From the NCBI GenBank assembly GCA_037074705.1, contig CM073594.1, forward strand, positions 16,506,307 through 16,570,306: a stretch of DNA of 64,000 nucleotides. Reading direction: 5' to 3'. Positions 45,416-55,500 of this stretch are shown here, piece by piece. The notes under the pieces are model-generated. The model saw only the letters and a program-made list of their open reading frames with translations. It was not told where the DNA came from and made no database searches. A program made the position numbers and the translations under genes. Source of the DNA: Zhengitettix transpicula. Lineage: Eukaryota > Arthropoda > Insecta > Orthoptera > Tetrigidae. Numbering within the stretch: position 1 is the first letter of the stretch; each line of letters opens with the position of its first letter.

Positions 45416-46020
45416 AAACGATAAACGTTTCTGGAAACTTTGTTGCTTTCCTCAGGTGTCGACGTAAAATTAAATTTAGAAAATAAAAATACTTCTGTAT
45501 CAATGTAAAATGGCCATAAACCGGATAATGTTGTGAAGCATTACGTTTCTGAAAACTTTGTTGCTTTCCTCAGGTGTCGATGTTGTATTGGCACGCTCTA
45601 AAGGTTTGAGATTTTAACAGCTCGGGAACTATTCTAAAAATATATCCGTTATATGCCCTTTATTCTTTGCTTATTTATCTATAAAAACCTGTTTGGAATA
45701 AATGTTTAATCCTAAAATTGTTGGCATAAATACTTTAATTTTCCCCCTCCCAAAGAAAAGTGATAAATTTAGAAAATAAAAATACGTTTGTACCAGTAGT
45801 ATAGAATGAGCAATTAACAATAAAATAAGGTTTGAAACATTACGTTTCTGGAAACTTTGTTGCTTTCCTCAGGTTGTCGACGTAAAATTAAATTTAGAAA
45901 ATAACAATACTTCTGTATCAATGTAAAATGGCCATAAACCGGATAAGGTTGTGAAACATTACGTTTCTGGAAACTTTGTTGCTTTCCTCAGGTGTCGAAG
46001 TTAAATTATCACGGTGCAAC
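45416..46020 (-). repeat. Two tandem dimers of a hammerhead-like unit
   Basis: ACGTTTCTGGAAACTTTGTT followed by GCTTTCCTCAGGTGTCGA occurs at about 45425, 45543, 45842 and 45961: two pairs 118-119 bp apart, with the pairs 417 bp apart. On the minus strand each reads CACCTGAGGA, a GGAAA...TTTCC hairpin, then AGAAACGT. Linker sequence (TTAAATTTAGAAAATAA, ATGGCCATAAACCGGATAA) is also shared. Confidence 0.8.
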
Positions 46021-47015
46021 ATGTTTGAGATTTTAACACCGGGAACTATTCCGTTATATACACTTTATTCTTTGCTTTTCATGTTAATATCTTTGCCTTT
46101 TGTTTAAATTTTTCCTGTTCAAAAGTTCGTTCTAGCTCCTCCCTAGGAAATCAACAACGTTTGAAGAAACGGTGTCCATAGTTTCAGCATTGTTCATCAA
46201 CGCGTCTGTTTTAGACGAACGTTACTTTGACACTCACAAGGAGAAATATTGTGGCATCTTTCATCCGCCACTGCAGTGTTGCATTTTAATCCAGATGCGT
46301 GCCTGCTGAGGTGGTTTACAAAAATCTAGGGAGGCTTAATAAATAGCTCCATATTGACGGTGCTGATTCGTTGTTTGTTTGCGCGCCCGGAGGTAAAGTG
46401 AAAAGTGTATTTTTACCAGTGTGAAGTATTGAGTGCGATACGAGCAGCGCAGGAGTCGGCACAAGACGGCTCGTTGGCGATTGTGGGAGCGAAAATCGAG
46501 TTTGCGGGTCTGAATTGGGTTTAACAAGGCGACCCGGATTAGCCCGGACGCAGAGGAAACTCCGCACAGGGACCTAAACACATTACCAACTCACATTCCC
46601 TTCCATTCCTTCGCCCTTTTATATCATCAATTATTCATTGCCGTTTGTGTCCTCTGGATTCGGATTTATTTATTACCATGTCCGTCGTGCCTCTGAGGGC
46701 CCCTACAGTAGACGTGTGAATCCCTTAACACTTCACTGCGGGCTCATACGCAGCTTGCATGCTGCAGCAATTTATTATTCTTATGTTAGACTGGGATCTG
46801 ATGAAACATTTCCACGTTGATTCAACTTCTTCGAGACTATTTTAATTCTCCTGACGCGGCTTGATAGACGGGATGCTCATAAACAGGCCCATCCTGATAG
46901 TGACATTCAGATTGGAAACATTTCTGTATGAAGTCTAAAAATAAATATTTTCTCAGTGTTTATAAGTTTAGTGAGGCAGTAAAATAGTGATAAAAGTAGA
47001 AGAATGGCTGGGCAA
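46021..47015. other. Unique mixed-composition DNA, no gene recognised
   Basis: Open frames on the minus strand at 46316-46581 overlap each other in two phases and resemble nothing known. It may be exon or regulatory DNA of an unrecognised gene, but no splice or domain evidence supports that. Confidence 0.4.
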
Positions 47016-47020
47016 AGGAA

Positions 47021-47811
47021 AGCCTGCGAGATGATTCTCTCGCAGGCAGAACCTTGTAGGAGAGATACGAAGGGGCTACCTTATCAAACTCCTCTTCCGC
47101 TATCGAAAGAGCGTGGGACAAGTACCCAATGCCCGACCTATCTGATACAGGTTTTTTAGGGTTTTCCCTGCATTTCTTTCGGCGAATGCCAGGTAGGATC
47201 CTTAAAATATAGCCCGGGGGCTCTAGTTAACCCTTGGCTACCTTCCTCTACCCTTCCGCATCCCCCCTTTCAAAATCCCTTCCTATGCTATTAAAGGGGA
47301 GTTGCCCAAAGTGGATCACCCTCATGTAGCCTGGTGCCCTAAAAAAAAGGATGCCATTTCCTCTCCGTTTTTGAACTAAGGTTCCCACAAGCCGAGGCAC
47401 ATCAGCCTGTTCTGAGAGGTGTATGTTACGGGGTCACAGACCTTGGGCATACGGTAAGAGTTGTCCGCTATTCCCATTGGAATAGTCGGCCAGCTGCCTC
47501 CTAAACTGGCCGAGGCACGGAGAAGGGAATGCTGCGTCCCCACAGCAAACTCCTCTCCCGCTTTCGGAATGGCGTGGGACAAGTACCCAACGCCCGACCT
47601 ACCTGATGCAGGTTTTTCTAGGGTTTTCCCTGCATTTATTTAGGCGAATACCGGGTAGGATCCTTAAAATATAGCCCGGGGGCCCTAGTTAACCCTTGGC
47701 TTCCTTCCTCTACCCTTCCACATCCCCCCTTTCAAATTCAAAGGTTCTGCCTGCGAGAGAACATCCCTCGCAGGTATTGCCTGCGAGAGAATAACCCTCG
47801 CAGACAATTTC

Positions 47812-47812
<1 letters not shown>
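47021..47812 (-). repeat. Two adjacent R1 copies bounded by GCCTGCGAG hairpins
   Basis: R1 copies at 47050-47345 and 47349-47750 lie head to tail. On the left is a perfect 10-bp hairpin, GCCTGCGAGA at 47022-47031 with TCTCGCAGGC at 47038-47047. On the right are two similar hairpins at 47749-47773 and 47779-47803, next to AAGGTTCTGC. The same GCCTGCGAG end, decayed, closes the copies at 30.1 and 52.3 kb. Confidence 0.85.
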
Positions 47813-47848
<36 letters not shown>

Positions 47849-49155
47849 ATTTTTCGTACAATTATCGCTGAGAGATTCAATCGACGGATTCGATTCCCGG
47901 CTGCGTCACACCAAAATTAAAAATCGTGCAAGTTTCAAATTTTAATTAATTATAGATAGTTAATTATCATTCTAAAAATATCGAATTCAGTTTTAAGATC
48001 GTCTGAAACGTCATAGAAAATTATTCCATTCACAAATATTTCAATTACTGAAATGGATCACCCCAACATTTAATTATTAGTGAGATACATTTTAAAATAA
48101 TATTAGTTTTTATTTTAACTTATTCTTATGTATTTATGTCAGGCTCAGTTCCGTTCGGTTGTGAACGAAAAAACACAAAATGCGCGTTAATGGTGTTTGA
48201 TAAAGTAAATTATTTACCTAAATTACTTCTATGCCTTTCTTTATTTACCTTCTTCTGTGTTGTATTAGCCGTCAGTTAATCTCAGAAAAGGCAATGGAAA
48301 AAAACAAAATTCATTCCCTGGGCAGACACTGCATTATGGCAAATTATTTCTGAAAAATTGAGTGTCACTTACCCCCCCCCCCTTCCAGTAGGGTATTTAC
48401 AGGTAATCAACCCCCTTCATGTTGAACCCGTATCATATTGATTGTCCTGGTAGCTCTTAGCCTTTAATATCACTTCCTCCTGAATTATTTCGTAGCCGTA
48501 ATGAGCATAATTCATAAATTGCACACACACGGGTCTACTTTTCTAGGTGGAAATATATATTTTGCTTTCGATATTGCAATTGGTCGGGAGATTGGTGATG
48601 TTAAATAGACGCCGAAATAAACGTAGTCTTTTACTCTGGCAGCGGCGGTTTGAAACCACGCTGATGATAAAAAAAACGTCTCTTGAAATTACCAATTAAA
48701 TATTAAAACCGTAAAAGCAAAGACTTGGAATAGTTCCCGCCGTTGAAATCTCAAAAGTCTGTAGCGCGTACTAATTTAACTCAGACACCTGAGGAAAATT
48801 TTGGTCAGTTTTACCAACAAAAACAACAAAAAAACCGGTGGTAACGATGTGTTCCCGATTATTTTTATTCAGTAAACTTTACAACTAAATGATTTTACGG
48901 TCGTGATATTTGTGTAGCGGCAGGTTGGCAACACAGAGAGTTTAGATAACTCGTCGCAGAGGTTACAAGCACGCGGCGGCAAGTAGAATGATAACAATTG
49001 AGTATCGCCTTGTTGTTGTTGTTGTTAACACTATTATATTTAAAAAAAATTAAGTTAATTAGTTTAACGGACTTGAGAGTTTTTATTAATTTATATAGTG
49101 CAGAAGCTATATATTTATATGTTATATTATACTATATGTATAATATTATATATAT
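47812..49155. other. AT-rich DNA with a tRNA-like B-box at 47892-47907
   Basis: GGATTCGATTCCCGGC resembles a polymerase III B box, with a CACACCA word shortly after. No A box or cloverleaf could be drawn upstream, so at most it is a SINE or tRNA remnant. (TA)n lies at 47816-47843. Nothing else recognised. Confidence 0.35.
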
Positions 49156-49797
49156 CAGACCAAATTAATATCAATAACAAACATAAGTACAGGAGGTGAA
49201 ACTAAATGCTCCACAGAATATATATATATATATACATATATATACATATATATGTATCTTATTATATACATATATCTTGTATCTAATATTCGTATATCTT
49301 ATTATACTATACATATATATTAATAAAAAACATTAGTACAAAAGGTGAAACAAAATACTCCACAGGATATATATAATATAATAATATATATAGATATATA
49401 ATATTATAAGATATATATAGATTTTTAATATAATAATATATATAGATATATAATATAATAATATATATATAGATATATAATATAATATAATAATATATAT
49501 ATAGATATATAATATAATAATATATATATAGATATATAATATAATAATATATATATAGATATATAATATAATAAGATATATATATATATATATATCTTAT
49601 TATATGCATATAGCTTATTATATTATACATATATATATATATATACTGTGGAGCATTTTATATATACCCTGTGGATATATATATATATTTCATTATATAC
49701 ATATAGCTTATTATATTATATATATATATCCTGTGGAGCATTATATATATATAAATATAATGCTCCACAGGATATGTATATATATAATATAATAAGC

Positions 49798-49828
<31 letters not shown>

Positions 49829-49934
49829 CCTGTGGAGCATTTTATATATATATATATATCATTATATACATATAGCTATATATATATATATAATATAATA
49901 TAATAAGCTATATGTATATATATATCCTGTGGAG

Positions 49935-49976
<42 letters not shown>

Positions 49977-50103
49977 TTATATACATATAGCTTATTATAT
50001 TACGTTATATATATATACATATCCTGTGGGGCATTTATATATATATATAGCTTATTATATTATATCTATATAAATATATATATTATTATATACATATAGC
50101 TTA

Positions 50104-50134
<31 letters not shown>

Positions 50135-50199
50135 CCTGTGTAGCATTTTGTTTCACCTCGTGTACTAATGTTTTTTTTATTGATTATTAATTTGGTCTG
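49156..50199. repeat. AT-rich foldback with ~65-bp terminal inverted repeats
   Basis: The left end starts CAGACCAAATTAATATC and continues AAGTACAGGAGGTGAAACTA to ATGCTCCACAG. The right end is its inverse, closing at 50199. Between them the segment is almost all (TA)n, with a CTCCACAGGATAT word repeated in both orientations at least eight times. It looks like a MITE-type element expanded by internal AT repeats. Short frames rich in Y and I are artefacts. Confidence 0.85.
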
Positions 50200-51370
50200 T
50201 GGGTCTGTTCCTTTTTAATCGGTGATGTTATACGGGAGCTTGCAGGAGAGGCAGCTGTATCGGAAATTACCGGATTTTGGGGTGAATTATGTGTTTTTTT
50301 AATACTGAAGCATTTTATTATTGTATTTGGTTAGTTATATGGTATACTGAGGTCACTATGGTAACGAGAAGTACCAGGGACAAGTTTCTGATATAACGAA
50401 GGATTTTTTTTTAGATATTTGTGTCTTACTGACACGTGTTTTTTCTTATCTACGGAACACTAAATGTTACAGTCGTACTTCCATAATGGAGAAATAAGGG
50501 ATACATATAGAGAGTGAGAGTAGCGTGACCGTGATGTGATAAAGAACTTCGGAAAAGTATTGAAGTGTTAATTCCATTTTGGAAAATTTATAATCCCTAA
50601 ATTAAGTCTACCTAATTTACGATTTTTTTCCATGTTATTCCCTACAGAAAAAATAAATGGAAGAACTGACAAATAAAACAACTATTTTTCTGTCTGAAAG
50701 GATTTGATCAACGGTAAGTTATATTCGCGTAGCAGTGTTAGTGATGGATATCAAGTATTTGGAAAGAAGTCTGGATCCGTTTGTCTAACGGCCACGTCGT
50801 ACAGCGAGCGCTTTTAAACTGCACTTTGGGGGCATAAACATAGCGCTCTTCCCCACCGTCTCTGGATTTATACCTGGTCTTTATAGATATCGCGAGATTT
50901 ACGAGCGGAATATTGCGAGGTAACGCGCTGAATAAACATTACGAGGGTTGTTTGTATTCCGTGACAGCGAGGTTTTTATGCCGCGCGATCACGGTACACG
51001 CGGGAGAGAGACGGGGACGTAGGGCGACGGAAGCTTCACAGTCACAACCGAACACAATTTCCACGGAGCGCGATTTACGACTTTATGGGCGCATCGCATA
51101 TTTGAATAAAGCTCAAATCTCTGACCGAATATATCACTAAAGGTTACGCGTCTCCCATATTGATTCCGTTGAGGTGAAATGCTGGCAGGTGGATTGATCT
51201 GGAACCAGAGTCTCCAAAAGTGTCAGCGCGCTATGGTTCGCAGTCCATGAATCAGGGGCAACGCACACAAGAACTTGGACTTCGCAGGAGGATACTAAAT
51301 TTAAACCTACAAGTCCGGAGGTACAGATAAAATGTTAAAAGAAAACAATTGATAACCTTAAGCAGACACC
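50200..51370. other. Unique mixed-composition DNA, no gene recognised
   Basis: 50700-51300 is richer in CpG than its surroundings. A 75-codon frame at 50913-51140 has no family resemblance. Confidence 0.45.
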
Positions 51371-51389
51371 CTATATTTTTTTTATTTAT

Positions 51390-51760
51390 ATTCTGACGAC
51401 GTTTCGATACCCTTTTTGAGTGTATTCTTCAGGTATTTTCCTTCAGATGAGGTATTTACAAATGATTAAATTTATTGTATAAATGTTCAAAGTAAAAAAA
51501 ACCTTAAGTACACAAAAAAATATAACTTACAAAATTTAATATAAAATAAATAAATTTTATATCAATTTAATTTAAAAAATTATATATAATAAACTAGCAC
51601 AAGTAAACGATTAACAAGTTATTAAATTCACACAACTTGTCTTTTTTTTACTTTGTACAATTATACTATAAATCTTATCATTTGTAAATACCTCATCTGT
51701 ATGAAAAATCCTGAAGAAGATACATAAAGATATCGAAACGTCAACATAATATTAAAAAAT
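51390..51760. repeat. Foldback-type pair of hammerhead-like motifs
   Basis: The minus-strand motif at 51398-51432 is CTGAAGA...GGTATCGAAACGTC. The plus-strand motif at 51711-51742 is CTGAAGA, A, GATA-loop-TATC, GAA, ACGT, C. They face away from each other in an inverted layout around about 280 bp of AT-rich sequence. Both have complete core words. Confidence 0.7.
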
Positions 51761-51767
51761 TTTTTTT

Positions 51768-52280
51768 AGGGCAACAGGCTACATGAGGGTAATGCACGTC
51801 GGACAACTCCACTTTAATAGCATAGGAATGGATTTGAAAGGGGGGATGTGGAAGGGGTAGAGGAAGGTAGTCAAGGGTTAACTAGGGCCCCCCGGGCTAT
51901 ATTTTAAGGATCCTACCCGGCATTCGCTTAAGGAAATGCAGGGAAAACCCTAAGAAAACCTGCATCAGGTAGGTCGGGCATTGGGTACGTGTCCCACGCC
52001 CTTCCGATAGCGGGAGAGGAGTTTGCTGTGGGGACGCAGCATTCCCTTCTCCGTGCCTCGACCAGTTTAGGAGGCAGCTGGCCGACTGTTCCAATAGGAA
52101 GAGCGGGCAACTCTTACCGTATGCCCAAGGTCTGTGACCCCGGAACATACACCTCTCAGAGCAGGCCGAGGTGCCTCGGCTTATGGGAACCTTAGTTCAA
52201 AAACGGAGAGGAAAAGGCATCCCCAAAGGTAGCCCCTTCGTATCTCTCCTATAAAGTTCTGCCTGCGAGATAATAGCCCT
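51768..52280 (+). repeat. R1 interspersed repeat, most complete copy
   Basis: About 510 bp from AGGGCAACAGGCTACATGAG to a decayed GCCTGCGAGATAATAG end. It contains a CCGAGGTGCCTCGG hairpin near 52164. Both strands are open across the centre: forward 51989-52195 (68 codons, starting MSHALPIAGEEF) and reverse 51928-52110 (60 codons). Confidence 0.9.
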
Positions 52281-52429
52281 AAAAGCAGACGTTAAATTAA
52301 TACTGTTTTATATTTTACATGAAAGATTTATATTCTAAGTATATCTTTTATATTTTGAAGGTTTCCTAATTAATTTAATAACTCAAAAGGTCGTAATGTC
52401 AGGACGAAAAGAAATTTGTGATTTTTGAA

Positions 52430-52560
52430 TAAGAAAGATGGCAAATTCAGACAAGAAAGTGATAATATAAATACCACACACAACGTTTCTGGGATCCTTG
52501 TTCCCTTTAGTCAGGTGCCAAGAAGAGCCTAGAGCGACACAACTGGACTAGGCCCTTATC
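52430..52560 (+). repeat. Family A single arm
   Basis: AAGAAAGATGGCAAATTCAG, GTGATAATATAAATACCACA, ACGTTTCTGGGATCC, GTCAGGTGCCAAGAAGAGCC and AGAGCGACACAACTGGACTA. Confidence 0.88.
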
Positions 52561-53430
52561 GAACCTCTCCAAATTTCAGTTTAATCTGGATTTGATATTT
52601 TTCTTCATAATTGTGAGATAACATTATTATTGAGATTATTCGGGTATTCCATTGTCTTGGAGTAGAAAAAACTGGGAAAGAAAATTGAATAATAATAATA
52701 ATAATAAAGGAATTAAAAGCCAAGAAACTGGAACAAAGAAAAAAACACAGAAAGAAACAAGCAGGTCAAAGAGAAGACGAGGATGATCGGTTTGAAAGAT
52801 GATCAGAATAAAGAGATGTAGAGATATAATCCAAGACAATGGAATAGCCGAATAATGTCAATAATAATAAAATTTCCTTTCAAAATAAATATATATATAT
52901 ATATAGGTCCATATATATGCCTTATTTTATATAACAAATTTTTTATTAGCGTTCTTTGTACCAATACCATAAATAAAAATATTGAATATTAAGAAACGAA
53001 GATGGCGACCCTGAGGAACAGAAGTTGTTATGAAATTTTTATAGTTGAACTCTATATTAATATAATATAAATGTTAATGGCCAAATAAGTCCAAATAAAA
53101 AGCTTAACCAAAAAATCACAAATTTTAATGACGAAAGTAATAAATAAGAAAGATAGCCATATATATTTATAACATATTTTTAATCTAAATAAGATTAATG
53201 ATTGACAATTTGACCAAGTGTTCTCAAGAATGGGACAAGAGCACTCAAAATTTTGAAATACAATTTCTTCTCAATTAGGCTACACAAATTATTGATTTAA
53301 GTTTAGTCAAATACTCTCTGACTCTATTAACTATCCAAATTACTTAATTATTTTAAAAATATGTCACATCAAAATTTGAATCTATATAAGTAGATAAGTA
53401 GATTGTTTTTTCTCTTCAGTAATTGTTTAC
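52561..53430. other. AT-rich DNA with (AAT)n and (TA)n, no gene
   Basis: (AAT)n lies at 52688-52705 and (TA)n at about 52888-52904. Nothing recognised. Confidence 0.6.
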
Positions 53431-54100
53431 AAATCACTGTTAACGGTCGTTGTTCTCCCCATGAATCTGTTTCTGATGTGAAGGCTTTGCCCGGGTGTAT
53501 TTGATGACGTTCTCAGGTTTCCACCACCGGGGGTCAAACAGCGACTGTAACAGACAGATGCACGCCCTTCGCCTAGAAGATGAACGGGGGCAGTGCCTTT
53601 GTCCGTCGACACGTCGCCCTACAGTAGCTGTGTTTGACCACCCCGAGAACGTTACTGAAGTGAACGTAAGATTCATGGTACTTTGGTTGCTGCGTGCAGT
53701 TTCCCTCGAGAGAGGCCGTGAAGAAACAAGCTTATTGATTGTTGCAGCCGTCACAATCCGCCACTCCACTAATGAGACAATCGGATTACTGGGAATTCAG
53801 CTCTTCCCGCGGGAGCGCGTCTCCTTCCCTCGCCAGGACACGCGTCTCTAATTAGACATGTCACTAATAAGTCTTGTAATACTTTATAATGATGGAACCC
53901 GAAACCGCCGGCGATGAGCAAGCACGGACGGAAGTGCCACGTATCGGCTGATTGGCACTGGCCGGGTCTTACGGTCGAAGCCGGAACAGCGAATTAAAGT
54001 ACAGTTGCATAATAACAACGGACGTGTTTCCCTGGAAACAGTCCAATATTTATGTTGAATCATTTGATGTGAAGCTTAAGGAAGAATTTGCCATTCATGA
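53431..54100. promoter_or_regulatory. Unique segment downstream of the Rx exon (candidate regulatory DNA)
   Basis: Single-copy, CpG-containing, about 1.2-1.8 kb beyond the Rx donor site. It includes CACTAATGAG, ATCGGATTACTGG (Otx-type GGATTA) and TCTAATTAGAC. An imperfect inverted repeat around GTTTGACC...GAGAACGT lies near 53505-53545 and 53627-53655. Both strands are open for about 110 codons without family resemblance, so I do not call a gene. Confidence 0.3.
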
Positions 54101-54105
54101 TTATC

Positions 54106-54200
54106 TATCTGTGTAATAAAAAAAGGATGTATGTTTGTATGTATGTATATACGTTACTTCCTATACAGCTTTAAACGCGTGGACAGATTGCAAAAAAAAA
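54106..54200 (+). mobile_element. Helitron-family 5' end fragment
   Basis: TCTGTGTAATAAAAAAAGGA, GTATGTTTGTATGTATGTAT and AACGCGTGGACAGATTGC match the first ~100 bp of the 41938 element. The rest is missing. Confidence 0.7.
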
Positions 54201-54204
54201 TATA

Positions 54205-54955
54205 TTGAATCAGAAAGATAGCCAATTCAAACAAAAACGGTAATATAAACACCAAACAACGTTTCTGTGATCCTTGTTCCTTTCGTCAGGTGATAAGAAG
54301 TGCCTAGAGTGGCACAACTGCACTAGTCAGTTGACTAATTAATAATTAATGAGAAAGATAGACAATTCACACAAAAAAGGGTAATATAAACACCACACAA
54401 CGTTTCTGGGATCCTTGTTCCTTTCGTCAGGTGCTAAGAAGTGCCTAGAGTGGTACAACTGCACTAGTCAGTTGACTTATTAATAATTAATGAGAAAGAT
54501 AGACAATTTACACAAAAAAGGGTAATATAAATATCACACAACAACGTTTCTGGGATCCTTGTTCCTTTCGCCAGGTGCTAAGAAGTGCCTAGAGTGGCAC
54601 AACTGCACTAGTCAGTTGACTTATTAATAATTAATGAGAAAGATAGACAATTCACACAAAAAAGGGTAATATAAACACCACACAACGTTTCTGGGATCCT
54701 TGTCCCTAATTATTACTAAAACCTTCTGTTTTTCCCATGGTCGTTGCTCCCTTATTGTTATGCAACCCCTTCGACTCTCGCATTTTCGTTGCGTTTTCGT
54801 CGCTTTTGAGTTTTGTCAACTGACGAGTGCAGTTGTGTCGCTCTAGGCTCTTCTTAGCACCCGAAGAAAGACACAAGGATCCCAGAAACGTTGTGTGGTA
54901 TCCATATCACCGATTCTTTTCTCTGTGTTTGGCTATTTATCTGATTATTAACATC
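54205..54955. repeat. Family A tandem array (142-bp unit, 4 units) ending in a palindrome
   Basis: GTTTCTG recurs at 54261, 54402, 54546 and 54688 (spacing 141-144 bp). Units hold AGAAAGATAGACAATTCACA, GGGTAATATAAACACCACAC, TCCTTGTTCCTTTCGTCAGG and GCACTAGTCAGTTGAC. The last unit is cut after GGATCCTTG. It is followed by a spacer of about 105 bp (CGTTGCTCCCTTATTGTTAT) and an inverted arm 54816-54950. The same spacer occurs in the 63.4 kb copy. The minus strand of each unit reads CTGACGA, about 15 nt, AGAAACGTTG. The block lies about 250 bp from the Rx donor, inside the intron. Confidence 0.88.
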
Positions 54956-55198
54956 AATTATGGTTCGAAAATCCATTGGTCCAAGCACTCGCTGTAGGCG
55001 ATGTTCGGACAACCCGTGACAACTATTTTATTGGTATCGAAGTGTCCAGCATATTTTCATCCCTTTCCAACCAGTAAACTCAGACCTGTACGCTTCTTAT
55101 TTTACACATGTAATTCAAATCTAAGATAAATCGAGGTATTCAACTCTTTAAAACCCGTTCCGGCCGTAGCGAGTCTGTTAATTAGGCTGATGAGCTGC
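54956..55198 (-). other. Rx intron, 5' end region
   Basis: Sequence directly downstream of the Rx donor. No exon or repeat is recognised. Confidence 0.7.
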
Positions 55199-55204
55199 AC
55201 GTAC
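55199..55204 (-). other. 5' splice donor of the Rx exon
   Basis: On the minus strand the exon ends GTGCAG and the intron begins GTACGT, a near-consensus donor. Read-through would add a few foreign residues and then a stop, as expected for intron sequence. Confidence 0.9.
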
Positions 55205-55473
55205 CTGCACCCGCACCTCGGGCAGGTTGACCTTCATGGCGAGCTCCTCGCGGCTGTACACGTCCGGGTAGTGGGACTTCTCGAAGGCCCTCTCGAGCTC
55301 GTGCAGCTGGTACGTGGTGAAGGTGGTGCGGTTGCGACGGTGCTTCTTCTTGCTGCTGCTGCCGCCCCCGTCGCTCGGAGGAGGACTGCAGCTGGGGGCG
55401 GCCTCGTCTTCGCTGCCGCTCCTCATGGCGCCCGCTCCGCCCCCGCATCCATCATTGGAGTTACTGTTCTCCC
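55205..55473 (-). CDS. Rx: Rx/rax retinal homeobox, internal exon (homeodomain N-terminal part)
   Basis: This 269-bp exon holds two bases completing a split codon plus 89 codons. In order it encodes a Gly/Ser/Asn-rich leader, an acidic Ser/Pro stretch ([13 protein letters not shown], residues 21-32), a basic KKKHRRNR entry and homeodomain residues 1-46 (residues 44-89): [15 protein letters not shown], then [20 protein letters not shown], then VRVQ. Homeodomain Phe8, Leu16 and Phe20 are present. The [13 protein letters not shown] block and [20 protein letters not shown] start are characteristic of Rx, a paired-class Q50 transcription factor of eye-field and forebrain development acting in the nucleus. 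The exon stops after Gln46, the intron position common to many paired-class genes, so Trp48, Gln50 and the recognition-helix end lie in the next exon, which I could not find at lower coordinates. The upstream exon was not found either. Alx, Drgx and Otp are less likely because their helix-1 residues differ. Confidence 0.93.
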
Positions 55474-55500
55474 CTGGAAACACACGATACAAAAATACCT
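55474..55500 (-). other. 3' splice acceptor of the Rx exon
   Basis: The minus strand reads a short T-rich run, then TGTGTTTCCAG, directly before GGGAGAACAG. The implied intron phase (two bases of a split codon in this exon) keeps the homeodomain frame open. An AG a few bases away cannot be excluded, but this one has the best pyrimidine context. Confidence 0.75.

Noticed and set aside
46316..46581. Two overlapping ~80-codon minus-strand frames
   Set aside because: Different phases of the same GC-richer segment, no conserved motif.
47892..47930. tRNA gene
   Set aside because: Only a B-box-like word and CACACCA are present; no A box, anticodon arm or acceptor pairing could be drawn.
49307..49875. 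Y/I-rich frames (YIYIYI...)
   Set aside because: Translations of (TA)n and ATATAG repeats.
51180..51240. Possible downstream Rx exon (minus-strand word encoding W-F-Q)
   Set aside because: The minus strand gives WFQ followed by INPP rather than NRRAKWRR, without a suitable acceptor; chance match.
53440..53851. Overlapping ~110-codon frames on both strands
   Set aside because: Both strands are equally open, with no start context, splice sites or recognised family; left as possible regulatory DNA.
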